Source: Gammaproteobacteria bacterium
Lineage (GTDB): Bacteria; Pseudomonadota; Gammaproteobacteria; Steroidobacterales; GCA-2729495
Direction of reading: 5' to 3'
Assembly: GCA_030426355.1 (NCBI GenBank)
Contig: JAUHYQ010000002.1
Span: 248,001-312,000 of the forward strand
DNA: 64,000 nt
Every line of letters starts with the position of its first letter. The first letter of the stretch is position 1. Position numbers and translations under genes: made by a program. The notes below the pieces were generated by a model. That model worked only from the letters and a program-made list of their open reading frames with translations, did not search any database and was not told where the DNA came from. This document shows, piece by piece, positions 1-8,468 of this stretch.

Positions 1-746
1 GCAGCATTTTTGCGCTCGGCTGCGGGCATTGGGGCAGAAAATATCTCTAGCAGCGCGTCAAATATGGCGGCATCGTCCGCCGAGTCATAGCTGTGCTGTT
101 CGCGCCACGCGCCGTTGACCTCGGTGAGCGTCGCAAACGCAGCGCTGTAATTGCCGCAGTCATCCAGTTCCTTGGCAAGTGCGTAGCCAAGATACATGCG
201 GTCATGGATATCACCGGAGAATTTACGCAAGTGTTGCTGCAGTTCTTGAATATGGTTGTTGGCATCCGATTGCCGCTCGAGGTTGGCTAACGCAAAACGA
301 ACTTTGTGTAGTTTCGGGTTAAGTTTGAGTGCTGCTTCGAAAGCCGTGCGGGCACCGGCAAAATCGCCCGTGAATTTCAGCGAGGTGCCGAGATTATTCA
401 GGAAATCCGCGTTGTCCGGGTTGCGTTTTACGGCGATGCTGAAAGTTTGCGCAGCCAGTTCATGCCGCGTCGCGTGACTGAAAACCACGCCGATGGTATC
501 CAGTGACAGGGCGTCTTGCGGATTCAGTGCCAGAGCCTGTTGCGCGGCTTCTAGTGCTTCTGCTACCCGCCCGGCCATGGTGAGGGCGCGGGACAGCTGG
601 GCGAAATACTTTGCATTCTCGCTGTCGGCGCGAGTGGCCGCGAGTAAATCCTCAATGGCATCTCGTGGCCGACCGGAGTCCAGCTTTTCAATGCCGCTGC
701 GAAAGTGAGCTTCGGCGGAGGTGTTAATGACGTGAATCCCGCGCAA
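1..746 (-). CDS. TPR protein, probably TPR-sulfotransferase (3' end outside window)
   Basis: The frame stays open on the minus strand from about 746 to the window edge and encodes tetratricopeptide repeats: helical pairs with the spacing of LALNPQDALSLDTIGVVF and AVKRNPDNADFLNNLGTSL. The last part contains DRMYLGYALAKELDDCGNY followed by an AFATL segment, the helical linker that precedes the PAPS-dependent sulfotransferase domain in TPR-sulfotransferases. The catalytic domain would lie beyond base 1, so the assignment is an inference. An in-frame TGA at 749-747 is followed directly by TTG at 746, which I take as the start; no convincing ribosome site is visible and the next in-frame ATG is about 165 bases further in. 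It lies 80 bases downstream of the TonB receptor gene and is probably cotranscribed with it. It could instead be a plain TPR scaffold. Confidence 0.6.
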   Translation of the reverse strand, partial: MRGIHVINTSAEAHFRSGIEKLDSGRPRDAIEDLLAATRADSENAKYFAQLSRALTMAGRVAEALEAAQQALALNPQDALSLDTIGVVFSHATRHELAAQTFSIAVKRNPDNADFLNNLGTSLKFTGDFAGARTAFEAALKLNPKLHKVRFALANLERQSDANNHIQELQQHLRKFSGDIHDRMYLGYALAKELDDCGNYSAAFATLTEVNGAWREQHSYDSADDAAIFDALLEIFSAPMPAAERKNA

Positions 747-773
747 TCATGATCAATGCGTGACGATAGCACA

Positions 774-801
774 GCGGCGGCCCCTGATAAGGAGCCGCCG
801 C
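774..801 (-). terminator. GC-rich hairpin after the TonB receptor gene
   Basis: An 8-bp perfect stem (GCGGCGGC/GCCGCCGC) with a 12-base loop lies 25 bases beyond the receptor stop codon. No U-tract follows it, so it may be a weak or Rho-assisted terminator, or an attenuating hairpin that partly separates the receptor from the TPR gene. Confidence 0.35.
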
Positions 802-826
802 CGGGGACTTTCAAATTTTTATGTTG

Positions 827-3133
827 TTACTTGAAGCGGTAGCGCAGGTCGAGACCGATGGTGCGGGGCGTCAGCACATTACGGTAATAACGGCGCAGGG
901 CAAAGTCATTGGCAGAGCCGTCCGTGCCAATATAGCTCTGGTCATCACGCACACCGGTGACGGCAAATTTATCAAACAGGTTGTTTGCAAACAGTGTGGC
1001 TTGCCAGGTGTCATTACTCACACCAACAGACGCGTGATGAACCGCAAAGCCGCTAAGGGTTTCGCCACCACTTAATGACGTGGTTACATCTCCCTGCACC
1101 GCGACCATCCACTCGGCTGCCAGGTCCAGTCCGTTGCTCAATTGCGAGTTATAGCCGAGGCCGAAATTCAAGGTCTCTTCAGGAAATCCAGGTAGTCGGG
1201 CGTGATAATCGGGCCCTGCGGAAGTGATTTTCCCTTCTGTGAGCGTAACGCCGGCGTTTAGCTGCCAGTGGTCACTTAAATTGGCCTGCAGCTCGATTTC
1301 CACGCCGTCAGTGCGCGCCTTGCCTGCGTTGGTGGTTACCGGGAAGCCAATGAACTCGTCGATCTGAATGTCCGTCCAGTCTATCCAGAATGCAGCGGCA
1401 TTTAGGTTGAGCGCGCCTTCGCCTAGCGTGCTGTGCAGGCCGACTTCGTAGTTGTTGGCTTTTTCCGGTTTCACAAAACGAAGTTCATCGGGTACGAACG
1501 CCCCGGGGTTAATGCCCCCCAAGCTGATGCCCTGAGAAAACAGGGCATAGATCAGGGCATCATCACCGACGCGAATGTCGCTACTTAGTTTGAATATTAT
1601 GTCATCGCCACTGTCACCGCCGGGGTCGCATACGGGCGCCGGGTCGAACAGGGTAAATTGCAAGCAGTTCGTGAGTTCATCATCAACATCAAACCAACGG
1701 GCGCCGGCGAGCACATGCCAGTTTTCGGTAATTTTGTAGCCGAGTTCGCCGAACACCGCGAGCTCTTTAAGGTCTCGCGTGACATCGATATAAGTAACCT
1801 GACCGTTGGCCAGCGGCGGCCCGAAAAGATCGAAATTCGGCGCAAACTCGTTGCTGCCCTGCTGTAAATCCTGATCCTGATAATACAAGCCGAGGATATA
1901 GTCGATACGACTGCCTTCGTCTTTTGATACCAGTCGAATTTCCTGCGTCAGCGTCTTATCGTCCGTGGAATCTTCCGTATAAGCTGAAAAGGCCGGAAAA
2001 TCGCCATAGCCGTATAGAAGTAACAGGTCAGTCTGATCCCGGGTGCCTTCCTGATCGAAAGTGTTGTAGGAAGTGCTTGAAACTAATTCTGCGCTGCCCA
2101 GATCAACATTTAACTCAAGATTAAAGATGTTGTTATCGCGTTCATTCGTTTCCAGAAATCGCAGGCCCGAGGCGTAGTCGCCGATATCCAGCGGCATCAT
2201 CGTTCCCGGATTCGTAATGACGGCCATGCTGTCGCGCGAGTTAACCTGATTACCTCCGCTCTCGTTGCGCTGGAATACGTAGTTTAGGGTAGCGCTAAAA
2301 CTGTCGCTGATATTCCACAGCAGCGACGTGCGTAGAGAAGTGGTTTGCTCGTCATTGGTGTCTTTTTCATAGCGCAGGTCGTCAGGGGTGCAACCGGGAT
2401 CGCTGAAGAACGGTTCCGGGCACGAGACGCCCGGTTGATTGACCACATAAGGCTGGTCAATAAAGCCCGGAGTATTCATGTAGGCCAATACCGCACGAAG
2501 CGCAAATACATCCTCAATGATCGGCACATTAATCACTGCATCAACGTCATACCCAAAGTCATCGCTTTCAGACATGTCGAAGCCACGCACGTGGCCATCA
2601 ACCGTCAATTCGTCAGTCTGCGGTTTATTCGCCACAAAACGGACCGTGCCACCCAGTGAGCGACTGCCGTACAAAGTGCCCTGAGGCCCGCGCAGTACTT
2701 CCACGCGCGCCAGGTCGACAGGCGCGAGATTGATATAGACGGGTGTTTCGCCAAAATACGTGCTGACACGGTCGCCCTGAGTGTTGCGCAACAGCTCCGG
2801 GGCCATGATGGCGCTGGCGTTGAGCCCACGAATAATCAGCTGGTTTGCTTCACGTGAACCCTGATCGACCTGGCTCAGGCCGGGCACCCAGCGGGCGATG
2901 TCGGACAGATTGCGCACCTGCAGGTTCTCGATGGTTTCACCACCGAGCGCGGATATGCTGTAGGGGACTTCCTGAATGGCTGTATCCCGGCGCGTCGCCG
3001 AAACCACGATCTCCGGGGTAGCCGCCGCAGCCATATCTAGCCCCACGAAACTTCCCAGTGCGGTCGCAACCGCTGCCGTCACCGGCTTTACCCTGACGGA
3101 TACAGCTCTGATTCGAGCCTTTTTCGAACGCAT
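827..3133 (-). CDS. TonB-dependent outer-membrane receptor
   Basis: The product has about 768 residues. It has an N-terminal export signal and then the segment EIVVSATRRDTAIQEVPYSI, typical of the TonB-box and plug start of this receptor subfamily. The plug contains VEVLRGPQGTLYGSRSLGGT, a hallmark of the family, and the chain ends in an aromatic-rich strand finishing YRFK, as expected for an outer-membrane barrel. The start at 3133 (MRSKKARIR) is chosen over a longer frame from 3199 because GAGGGA lies about 6 bases upstream of it. The receptor imports a ligand across the outer membrane using TonB energy; the substrate cannot be read from the sequence. The partial TPR gene follows and HupE diverges upstream. 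The lack of a neighbouring siderophore gene and the subfamily plug motif fit an organic-nutrient receptor as well as a metal one. Confidence 0.93.
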   Translation of the reverse strand: MRSKKARIRAVSVRVKPVTAAVATALGSFVGLDMAAAATPEIVVSATRRDTAIQEVPYSISALGGETIENLQVRNLSDIARWVPGLSQVDQGSREANQLIIRGLNASAIMAPELLRNTQGDRVSTYFGETPVYINLAPVDLARVEVLRGPQGTLYGSRSLGGTVRFVANKPQTDELTVDGHVRGFDMSESDDFGYDVDAVINVPIIEDVFALRAVLAYMNTPGFIDQPYVVNQPGVSCPEPFFSDPGCTPDDLRYEKDTNDEQTTSLRTSLLWNISDSFSATLNYVFQRNESGGNQVNSRDSMAVITNPGTMMPLDIGDYASGLRFLETNERDNNIFNLELNVDLGSAELVSSTSYNTFDQEGTRDQTDLLLLYGYGDFPAFSAYTEDSTDDKTLTQEIRLVSKDEGSRIDYILGLYYQDQDLQQGSNEFAPNFDLFGPPLANGQVTYIDVTRDLKELAVFGELGYKITENWHVLAGARWFDVDDELTNCLQFTLFDPAPVCDPGGDSGDDIIFKLSSDIRVGDDALIYALFSQGISLGGINPGAFVPDELRFVKPEKANNYEVGLHSTLGEGALNLNAAAFWIDWTDIQIDEFIGFPVTTNAGKARTDGVEIELQANLSDHWQLNAGVTLTEGKITSAGPDYHARLPGFPEETLNFGLGYNSQLSNGLDLAAEWMVAVQGDVTTSLSGGETLSGFAVHHASVGVSNDTWQATLFANNLFDKFAVTGVRDDQSYIGTDGSANDFALRRYYRNVLTPRTIGLDLRYRFK

Positions 3134-3311
3134 GATTGTTCCCTCAACCTTTCCGCTATCCATGTCTGGCCACAGTGACATAAAGTCCTTGCAAGTCAAT
3201 CAATTGCATCGCATTCCTGAGATTGACGACATATGTGCTAACCTGCTGAAAACAAAGTAAAAACCGTGTCGGCTCGCTCATGTAGCCGCAGAATGGGTGT
3301 GCGGTGGTTCG

Positions 3312-3325
3312 CATTTTCGAAAATG
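3312..3325. promoter_or_regulatory. 14-bp perfect palindrome between divergent genes
   Basis: CATTTTCGAAAATG is its own reverse complement and lies in the 286-bp region between the TonB receptor gene (minus) and the HupE-like gene (plus). The position suits a shared operator for a dimeric regulator, but no regulator gene is adjacent and no promoter elements are clear. The rest of this intergenic region shows nothing else I can name. Confidence 0.3.
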
Positions 3326-3419
3326 TACCCGGAAAAATTTTTGAAACCGAAGCAAACGTCGGGGCGAAAACACTTCCACAAGCGCGGCACAGCGCGGAAT
3401 AACACGGAGAACGGTTGTA

Positions 3420-4019
3420 ATGGTTGGTACAGGGTTTAGATACTTGGTTTTCGCAGCGGCAGCAGCGCTATTTTCGTCGATGGCGCTTGCTCACGACGGC
3501 ACCACGTTGCCTTACGGCTCCTTTCTTTCCGGTCTGACCCACCCGGTTCTGGGCGCTGACCACTTTCTGGCGATGTTGAGTGTCGGCATCGTCAGTGCGC
3601 AGATGGGCGGCAGAGCCATCTGGACTGTACCTGCGACTTTTGTATTGGTCATGGCTCTCGGTGGCGTGCTCGGCTGGTTGGATGTCGGGCTTACTGCACT
3701 GGAGGCGGGTATTGCTTTTTCGGTACTGGCGCTAGGTACGGTCATTGCTGCCGACAAAGTGCTGCCGGTACCGCTCGTGATGAGTGCAGTCGGGATATTC
3801 GCGGTATTCCACGGTTACGCTCACGGTGCGGAAATGCCGGTGGTCGCGCAACCGGTGACTTATGCGCTTGGTTTCATGAGCGGTACCGCTTTTCTGCATT
3901 TGGCCGGTGTGCTCATTGGTGATATTTCGCAGCACTATGCGCTGGGCAAAATTATATTGCGTATCAGTGGTGCTGCCATAGCGGCGCTCGGCGGATTCTT
4001 TTTAGTCGGAGCAGCCTGA
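3420..4019 (+). CDS. HupE/UreJ-family membrane permease
   Basis: This 199-residue protein has an N-terminal signal ending near ALAHDG and about six hydrophobic segments. Two histidine motifs mark the HupE/UreJ family: HPVLGADHFL (residues 41-50) and FHGYAHGAEMP (near 129-139). Members are thought to move nickel or cobalt, or to act as accessory proteins for hydrogenase and urease; neither enzyme is encoded in this window. A GGAG-type ribosome site sits upstream of the ATG. The stop overlaps the next start by one base (TGATG), so the hydrolase behind it is translationally coupled. A metal-permease role is inferred from the family; the true substrate is unknown. Confidence 0.85.
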   Translation: MVGTGFRYLVFAAAAALFSSMALAHDGTTLPYGSFLSGLTHPVLGADHFLAMLSVGIVSAQMGGRAIWTVPATFVLVMALGGVLGWLDVGLTALEAGIAFSVLALGTVIAADKVLPVPLVMSAVGIFAVFHGYAHGAEMPVVAQPVTYALGFMSGTAFLHLAGVLIGDISQHYALGKIILRISGAAIAALGGFFLVGAA

Positions 4020-5071
4020 TGTCAGACATGAAAACGGATGACCCCGATAAGATCGATCCTCTGTCGCTCTACCGCAGCGAAGGGGGCTATGAAAAAATAA
4101 TGAGCTGGTATGACTCCGTGGTTGCCAAGATTGAGGCGCCGGTGCAGTCGCACTATGTCGATACCCGCTATGGAAAAACACATATGCTGGCTGCGGGCTC
4201 CGCTGATGCTGAGCCGCTGCTGTTAATTCCGGGCGCCGCCGGCAGCGCGCCCTTGTTTCGCCGCGCGATTCCCTATTTGAGCAAGAATTTCCGCGTCTAC
4301 GCGCTGGATGTCGTAGGCGGTCCGGGCCGCAGCGCACCGAACCCGCTGAGTTACTCCGATAGCAGTTATGTGCATTGGCTGTGCGATGTACTTGATGGCC
4401 TGCATCTGCATTCGGCGCATATAGCCGGGCAAAGTGCCGGTGGCGGACTCGCGATGAAATTTGGTGTTGAGCAGCCCGACAGAGCACGCAGTGTGATCAT
4501 GTTTGGTCCTACAGGCCTCTCGAGGGCGCGGCTGCCGGTAAAAATATGGGTCACCAAGGTGATGACCAAGCGCAGCGCGAATGCGCTCGAAGAAGACCTC
4601 ACCGCAAAATCGATTCGACCGGAACGGACCGGAGGATCATTCGGCACCTACGACAGGGAGCTGGCGCGATCTATGGCTCTTTGCACCAAGCATTTTCGGC
4701 TGGATCGATCGTTGGGTATATTCGATGAAGACCGACAGCGTATTAATGTCATGAAGGGCATTGGCGTGCTTAAGAAGTTTTTTCTGGCTGAACCCAAAAG
4801 CTGGCAGGCATCGCTTAAGGTGCCGGCACTGTTGATTTTCGGGGAGCATGAGTTATCGCTGAATCCCTACAAGATTTGCGCCAAGGTAGAAAAAGTCATT
4901 CCCGGCATCGAAACCGCGGTAATCAAACACGCGGGTCACGGCGCCATTTTTGATCAGCCTGAGAAGGTCGCCCAGATGATGGAACGGTTTGTTGCAAGAC
5001 AAGCGCCGAAAAACGCCGGGTCCCACGCCGACGTATCCAAATTTTTGTTGCGAGCAAGCTGCGATGCCTAA
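4019..5071 (+). CDS. Alpha/beta-hydrolase fold protein
   Basis: The protein has 350 residues. It shows the nucleophile elbow GQSAGGG (Ser139), an oxyanion-hole region LLLIPGAAGSAPLF (near 67-80), a probable acid in FGEHELSLNP, and a histidine in KHAGHGAIFDQPEKV near the C-terminus. This is a complete Ser-acid-His arrangement, although the acid position reads Glu-His-Glu rather than the usual Asp. There is no signal peptide, so it is probably cytoplasmic. The substrate is not predictable; esterase, C-C hydrolase or haloperoxidase-like activity are all possible. It overlaps HupE by one base and the following membrane-protein gene by eight, forming a tight three-gene unit. Confidence 0.85.
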   Translation: MSDMKTDDPDKIDPLSLYRSEGGYEKIMSWYDSVVAKIEAPVQSHYVDTRYGKTHMLAAGSADAEPLLLIPGAAGSAPLFRRAIPYLSKNFRVYALDVVGGPGRSAPNPLSYSDSSYVHWLCDVLDGLHLHSAHIAGQSAGGGLAMKFGVEQPDRARSVIMFGPTGLSRARLPVKIWVTKVMTKRSANALEEDLTAKSIRPERTGGSFGTYDRELARSMALCTKHFRLDRSLGIFDEDRQRINVMKGIGVLKKFFLAEPKSWQASLKVPALLIFGEHELSLNPYKICAKVEKVIPGIETAVIKHAGHGAIFDQPEKVAQMMERFVARQAPKNAGSHADVSKFLLRASCDA

Positions 5072-5717
5072 CAAGACCAAACTTTTATTCTGGGAATTGG
5101 GTTGTGTGCTGTGGATATGTTTCGCAGGTTCTTCGCTGCATTTTGCATTTGAGCTTAGCGATTACTGGACACCGATGGCATTCATTGCCGCAGTAAACGA
5201 AAGTGTCTGGGAGCATCTCAAAATATATTTCTGGCCGGGCCTGCTCTATACCCTGGTGCAATACACGTATACGCGAGGTCAGGCGAACAATTACTGGCTA
5301 GGTAAAGTGGTAGCACTCGGCACCACGCCGGTGCTTATCACCGCTATGTATCACGCCTACATTGCCTTTGTTACATCCACGGGTGCCCAGACGTCGGTAG
5401 GCGCCATATTAATGATCATGCTATTGGGTGTGCTGGGTGGTCAGTTGTGCAGTTGGCGAATTCTGTGCAGCCCGCCGGCAGTATGGGCATCGCCGCGTTA
5501 CGTAGTAACGGGTTACGCGGCCCTGGTAACGATGTTCTCGTTGTTTACTTTTTTCCCGCCCAAATTGTTCTTGTTCGAGAACTACCTCTGTTATCAGTAC
5601 ACCAATGAGTACGGCATTCTCGATGACTACAAGCCCTACCGCATGTTCCGCAAACCGGATGAAGCCGAGCAGGGCGGCAACAGCATCTGGTATTGCCAGA
5701 CCGGTAAAGCCTCATAA
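5064..5717 (+). CDS. Small multi-pass membrane protein (DUF6512-like)
   Basis: About 217 residues from the ATG at 5064 (MPNKTKLLFWELG). An in-frame start further upstream would overlap the hydrolase gene by over 80 bases and is unlikely. At least five hydrophobic segments are visible. The motif AAVNESVWEHLKIYFWPGLL (near residues 43-62) closely resembles the PVNESVWEHLKL signature I associate with DUF6512 membrane proteins. The C-terminal 50 residues are polar and Tyr/Pro-rich. Function is unknown. It is the last gene of the HupE-hydrolase unit. Confidence 0.7.
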   Translation: MPNKTKLLFWELGCVLWICFAGSSLHFAFELSDYWTPMAFIAAVNESVWEHLKIYFWPGLLYTLVQYTYTRGQANNYWLGKVVALGTTPVLITAMYHAYIAFVTSTGAQTSVGAILMIMLLGVLGGQLCSWRILCSPPAVWASPRYVVTGYAALVTMFSLFTFFPPKLFLFENYLCYQYTNEYGILDDYKPYRMFRKPDEAEQGGNSIWYCQTGKAS

Positions 5718-5739
5718 CCCTATGAAATAAAAAGCAATC

Positions 5740-5782
5740 TAAAGCGCAGCACGCCTTCCGAAGTGTGACGCGATGCGCTTTA
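5740..5782. repeat. 9-bp inverted repeat ahead of the kinase gene
   Basis: TAAAGCGCA at 5740-5748 is exactly inverted as TGCGCTTTA at 5774-5782, leaving a 25-base loop. It lies between the membrane-protein stop and the kinase start. It could be a hairpin in the transcript (a weak terminator for the upstream operon) or an operator; there is no following U-tract. Confidence 0.3.
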
Positions 5783-5838
5783 TGTAACAGGGTGCCTTGT
5801 TAGACTCTGGGGGTTACTGCGGAAACCCTTTCTATACA

Positions 5839-8400
5839 ATGACATCCACCGACATTAGTGGCGTCTCGACAGAGGTGCCAGAGAGCGTCAGCAAAGCCAT
5901 CGAAGATTTCGGGCTGGGTGAACTCAGTTTGTTGGAAGTCCGCGAGTGCATCACTCTCGCGCTTGAAGAAGACCCGTCCCTCGCAGAGCCAATACACGAG
6001 GCTCTTGACGACGAGCTTAAGTCCCGCCATTTAACCATCGCTGACTACGGTGAGCTCGTTGGTGTAGTGGGCGCGGTGGTTTCAGAAAACATCCCCACAG
6101 AATTTTCAGAAGAAACGCCGGATGAGTCGGGTGTTTACCGGGTCGTTGAAGAGGGCACGCTGGTGCCAACCGACCTGAGCGAATGGCCGGAATTTCAGGC
6201 TCACGTGGCAGCGAGTGAAGTGTCGTCCGAGCAGAACGAGCACACCCGGCCTTTCGGTGATCAACCGGTTGAGGCCAAGGCGCGCTCAGTAGCGACTGGC
6301 TCGGTCTTACGCGCGCGGTTTCGTCTCGATGAAGAGGTCGCGCACGGTGCGATGGGAGTCGTTTACAGGGCCACAGATTTAATGAAACTTGAGGCCGGCG
6401 CCGACGACCCGCAGCTCGCCGTCAAGCTCGTCAGCCCCGAAATCGCGGGTGACAAAAAAACCTTACGCGCGTTTCAGAACGAGGTTGCAAACACACAGCA
6501 CTTGTCTCACCCAAACATTATCAGGGTCTTTGAGCTTGACCTGGATGGTGACCAGCACTTTATTACAATGGAGTGGCTTGAAGGTCAGTCATTGGCTTTG
6601 CTGCTCGACAGCAGTCGGGGTTCCGCACTCCAGCCTACTCAGACCTACGCGATTATCGAGCAACTATGTGATGCCCTGATTTATGCGCATGAACACAACG
6701 TTGTGCATGCTGACGTAAAGCCAGGCAATGTCTTTCTCGTTGATACGGGCGAGGTGAAGTTGATCGATTTTGGAATAGCGCACCGCTATGGCGAGACGAC
6801 CCATTCACCTGCAATCGTTTCTGACGCCGTTGCGTTGACACCCGCTTATGCGAGTTGCGAGCGCCTCGAAGAGCAGTCGCCCACCGCGCAGGATGATTTG
6901 TTTTCACTGGCATGTCTGATCTACAGACTTTTGGCGGGCCGACGGGTGTTCGGCCCCCTTACCGCTCTTGAAGCCGAGCAACAGGGCGCCGTTCCCGTGC
7001 GGATAGGCGGTATGGATGACCGTCGCTGGATTGCACTGTCGAAGGCGCTGGCTTTCCGGCGTTCCGAGCGCCAGGCCAGCATAAAAGAATTTGCCGAAGA
7101 GTTTGGCAGACGCAGTCATGTTCGCGAGGCCGTTGCGGACGTAATAGCACCCAAGGTTACCGATGACACGGCTCGCTTGCCGGCTCTCGACCCTGCGTCG
7201 GTCACTGTGGTTGACGATCTTGATTTGCCTGCCAATCTGGAAGTGGATTTCCAGCTGGACGAAGACGACGCCGATGCGCCTGAGCCAGAGTTGTCGGGCA
7301 TTTTCGAAGAAGCTGCATTGCGCGGTGAGACGGAAGACATCGTGTTGTCCTCGGAGCCGGAGCCGGTTCCTCAGCCTTTTGTATTACCTTTGACTGAAAA
7401 TTTGCAAGGGGCGGCGCGACCGGTCAAGGTCGCCGTCAAGACTAAGTTGGCGCGGGCACCAGGGGTTGTGCGCGGCCTGAGCTCGCAGCAGCAGCGTCTG
7501 GCAGGCGGTGTGTTGGCAGCAGCTGTTGTGGTTGCACTAGCCGCTGTATTCTTTGGCAGTGCCGACGAGGAAGCGATACCGCGGGTAGTCAAAACCCCCG
7601 GGCTGGAGCAGTCGCCGCCCGCCATCGAACAAACTTTCGCCAAAGCGCCGGTCATCGAAGCGCCACTGGATGAATCGCCGGTGGTTGACCAGTCCGTAGC
7701 CGAGCAGCCCCAGCCGGTTGTGGCCGAAGTTGCTGAAGAAGTTGTCGAGCAACCCGAGCCAGTCGTGGCCAAAGTTGCTGAAGAAGTTGTCGAGCAGCCC
7801 GAGCCGGTCGTGGCCGAAGTTGTTGAAGAAGTTGTCGAGCGACCCGAGCCGGTCGTCGCCGAAGTTGCTGAAGAAATTGTCGAGCAACCCGAGCCGGCTC
7901 CGGTAGGCATTGTCGCCGCGGTCGAGGCGGCCAGTGCTGATACAGCCACTGTCAATGCAGGTATGATCGAGAATCCGGTTGCAGTTGACGTGGTTGCAGA
8001 CGAACCTGCTGCAGAACAACCAATTATTGATCAGCCGATTGCAGAAGGGTCGTCGGAAGAGGGACCAATTATCGAGGAGCCGGTTGCACAGGAACTGGCT
8101 GCCGCCGCACCGCCGCCGCCCGATTCGGTTGCATTGTCGGAACTGGAATTTGTTGAATATGCTGAGCCGAAGTTCCCCCGGTCAGGATCCAGCCGCCGTT
8201 ACGATGGCTGGGTGGACGTGAATTTTCAGGTTCGTGCTGACGGTCACCCGCGCTTTATAGAGGTCGTCGGGTCAAACCTGCCCGGTAAGTTTGAAGCAGC
8301 CTCCATCGAAGCGGTTCAGCAGTGGCGTTTTGTGCCCTATGTCCATGAGGGCACTCCGATTGCGGTCAATAGCGCTGTGCGCTTGCGTTTCGCCAACTAA
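5839..8400 (+). CDS. Ser/Thr protein kinase fused to a TonB C-terminal domain
   Basis: About 853 residues. An acidic N-terminal region (1-150) precedes a Hanks-type kinase domain (about 153-412) with a glycine loop GAMGVVYRA, LAVKLV lysine, HADVKPGNV catalytic loop (Asp kept, Arg replaced by Ala) and LIDFG. One transmembrane helix follows (about 555-576). After it comes a Pro/Glu/Val-rich linker with four 15-residue repeats (629-690) and a C-terminal TonB-type domain (about 770-853) with VNFQVRADGHPRFIEVVGS and QQWRFVP. The predicted topology is a cytoplasmic kinase with a periplasmic TonB end, so phosphorylation could be linked to receptor energising or signalling. The ATG at 5839 is chosen over an upstream TTG at 5797. 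The luciferase-like gene follows after 68 bases. Confidence 0.9.
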   Translation: MTSTDISGVSTEVPESVSKAIEDFGLGELSLLEVRECITLALEEDPSLAEPIHEALDDELKSRHLTIADYGELVGVVGAVVSENIPTEFSEETPDESGVYRVVEEGTLVPTDLSEWPEFQAHVAASEVSSEQNEHTRPFGDQPVEAKARSVATGSVLRARFRLDEEVAHGAMGVVYRATDLMKLEAGADDPQLAVKLVSPEIAGDKKTLRAFQNEVANTQHLSHPNIIRVFELDLDGDQHFITMEWLEGQSLALLLDSSRGSALQPTQTYAIIEQLCDALIYAHEHNVVHADVKPGNVFLVDTGEVKLIDFGIAHRYGETTHSPAIVSDAVALTPAYASCERLEEQSPTAQDDLFSLACLIYRLLAGRRVFGPLTALEAEQQGAVPVRIGGMDDRRWIALSKALAFRRSERQASIKEFAEEFGRRSHVREAVADVIAPKVTDDTARLPALDPASVTVVDDLDLPANLEVDFQLDEDDADAPEPELSGIFEEAALRGETEDIVLSSEPEPVPQPFVLPLTENLQGAARPVKVAVKTKLARAPGVVRGLSSQQQRLAGGVLAAAVVVALAAVFFGSADEEAIPRVVKTPGLEQSPPAIEQTFAKAPVIEAPLDESPVVDQSVAEQPQPVVAEVAEEVVEQPEPVVAKVAEEVVEQPEPVVAEVVEEVVERPEPVVAEVAEEIVEQPEPAPVGIVAAVEAASADTATVNAGMIENPVAVDVVADEPAAEQPIIDQPIAEGSSEEGPIIEEPVAQELAAAAPPPPDSVALSELEFVEYAEPKFPRSGSSRRYDGWVDVNFQVRADGHPRFIEVVGSNLPGKFEAASIEAVQQWRFVPYVHEGTPIAVNSAVRLRFAN
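7726..7905 (+). repeat. Four tandem 45-bp repeats coding a Pro/Glu spacer
   Basis: Four direct copies of a 45-bp unit (7726, 7771, 7816, 7861) encode variants of EVAEEVVEQPEPVVA inside the kinase-TonB gene. The copies differ by a few bases each and the last diverges at its end. The product would be a stiff periplasm-spanning linker comparable to the Pro-Glu region of TonB. Copy number is likely to vary between strains. Confidence 0.9.
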
Positions 8401-8468
8401 AACGACTATCTTTGGCGCCCCAATCCTGAGTCCGGCGTTTCGTCCGACTCTAGCCAGAGGACGCTACA

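Noticed and set aside
7726-7905. Possible CRISPR-like array
   Set aside because: The units are contiguous, in frame and without spacers; it is a coding tandem repeat.
7371-8019. Long minus-strand frames opposite the Pro/Glu repeat
   Set aside because: They are low-complexity Ser/Thr/Ala or Asn/Phe/Gly strings that mirror the 45-bp repeats of the kinase-TonB gene, with no ribosome site or known motif.
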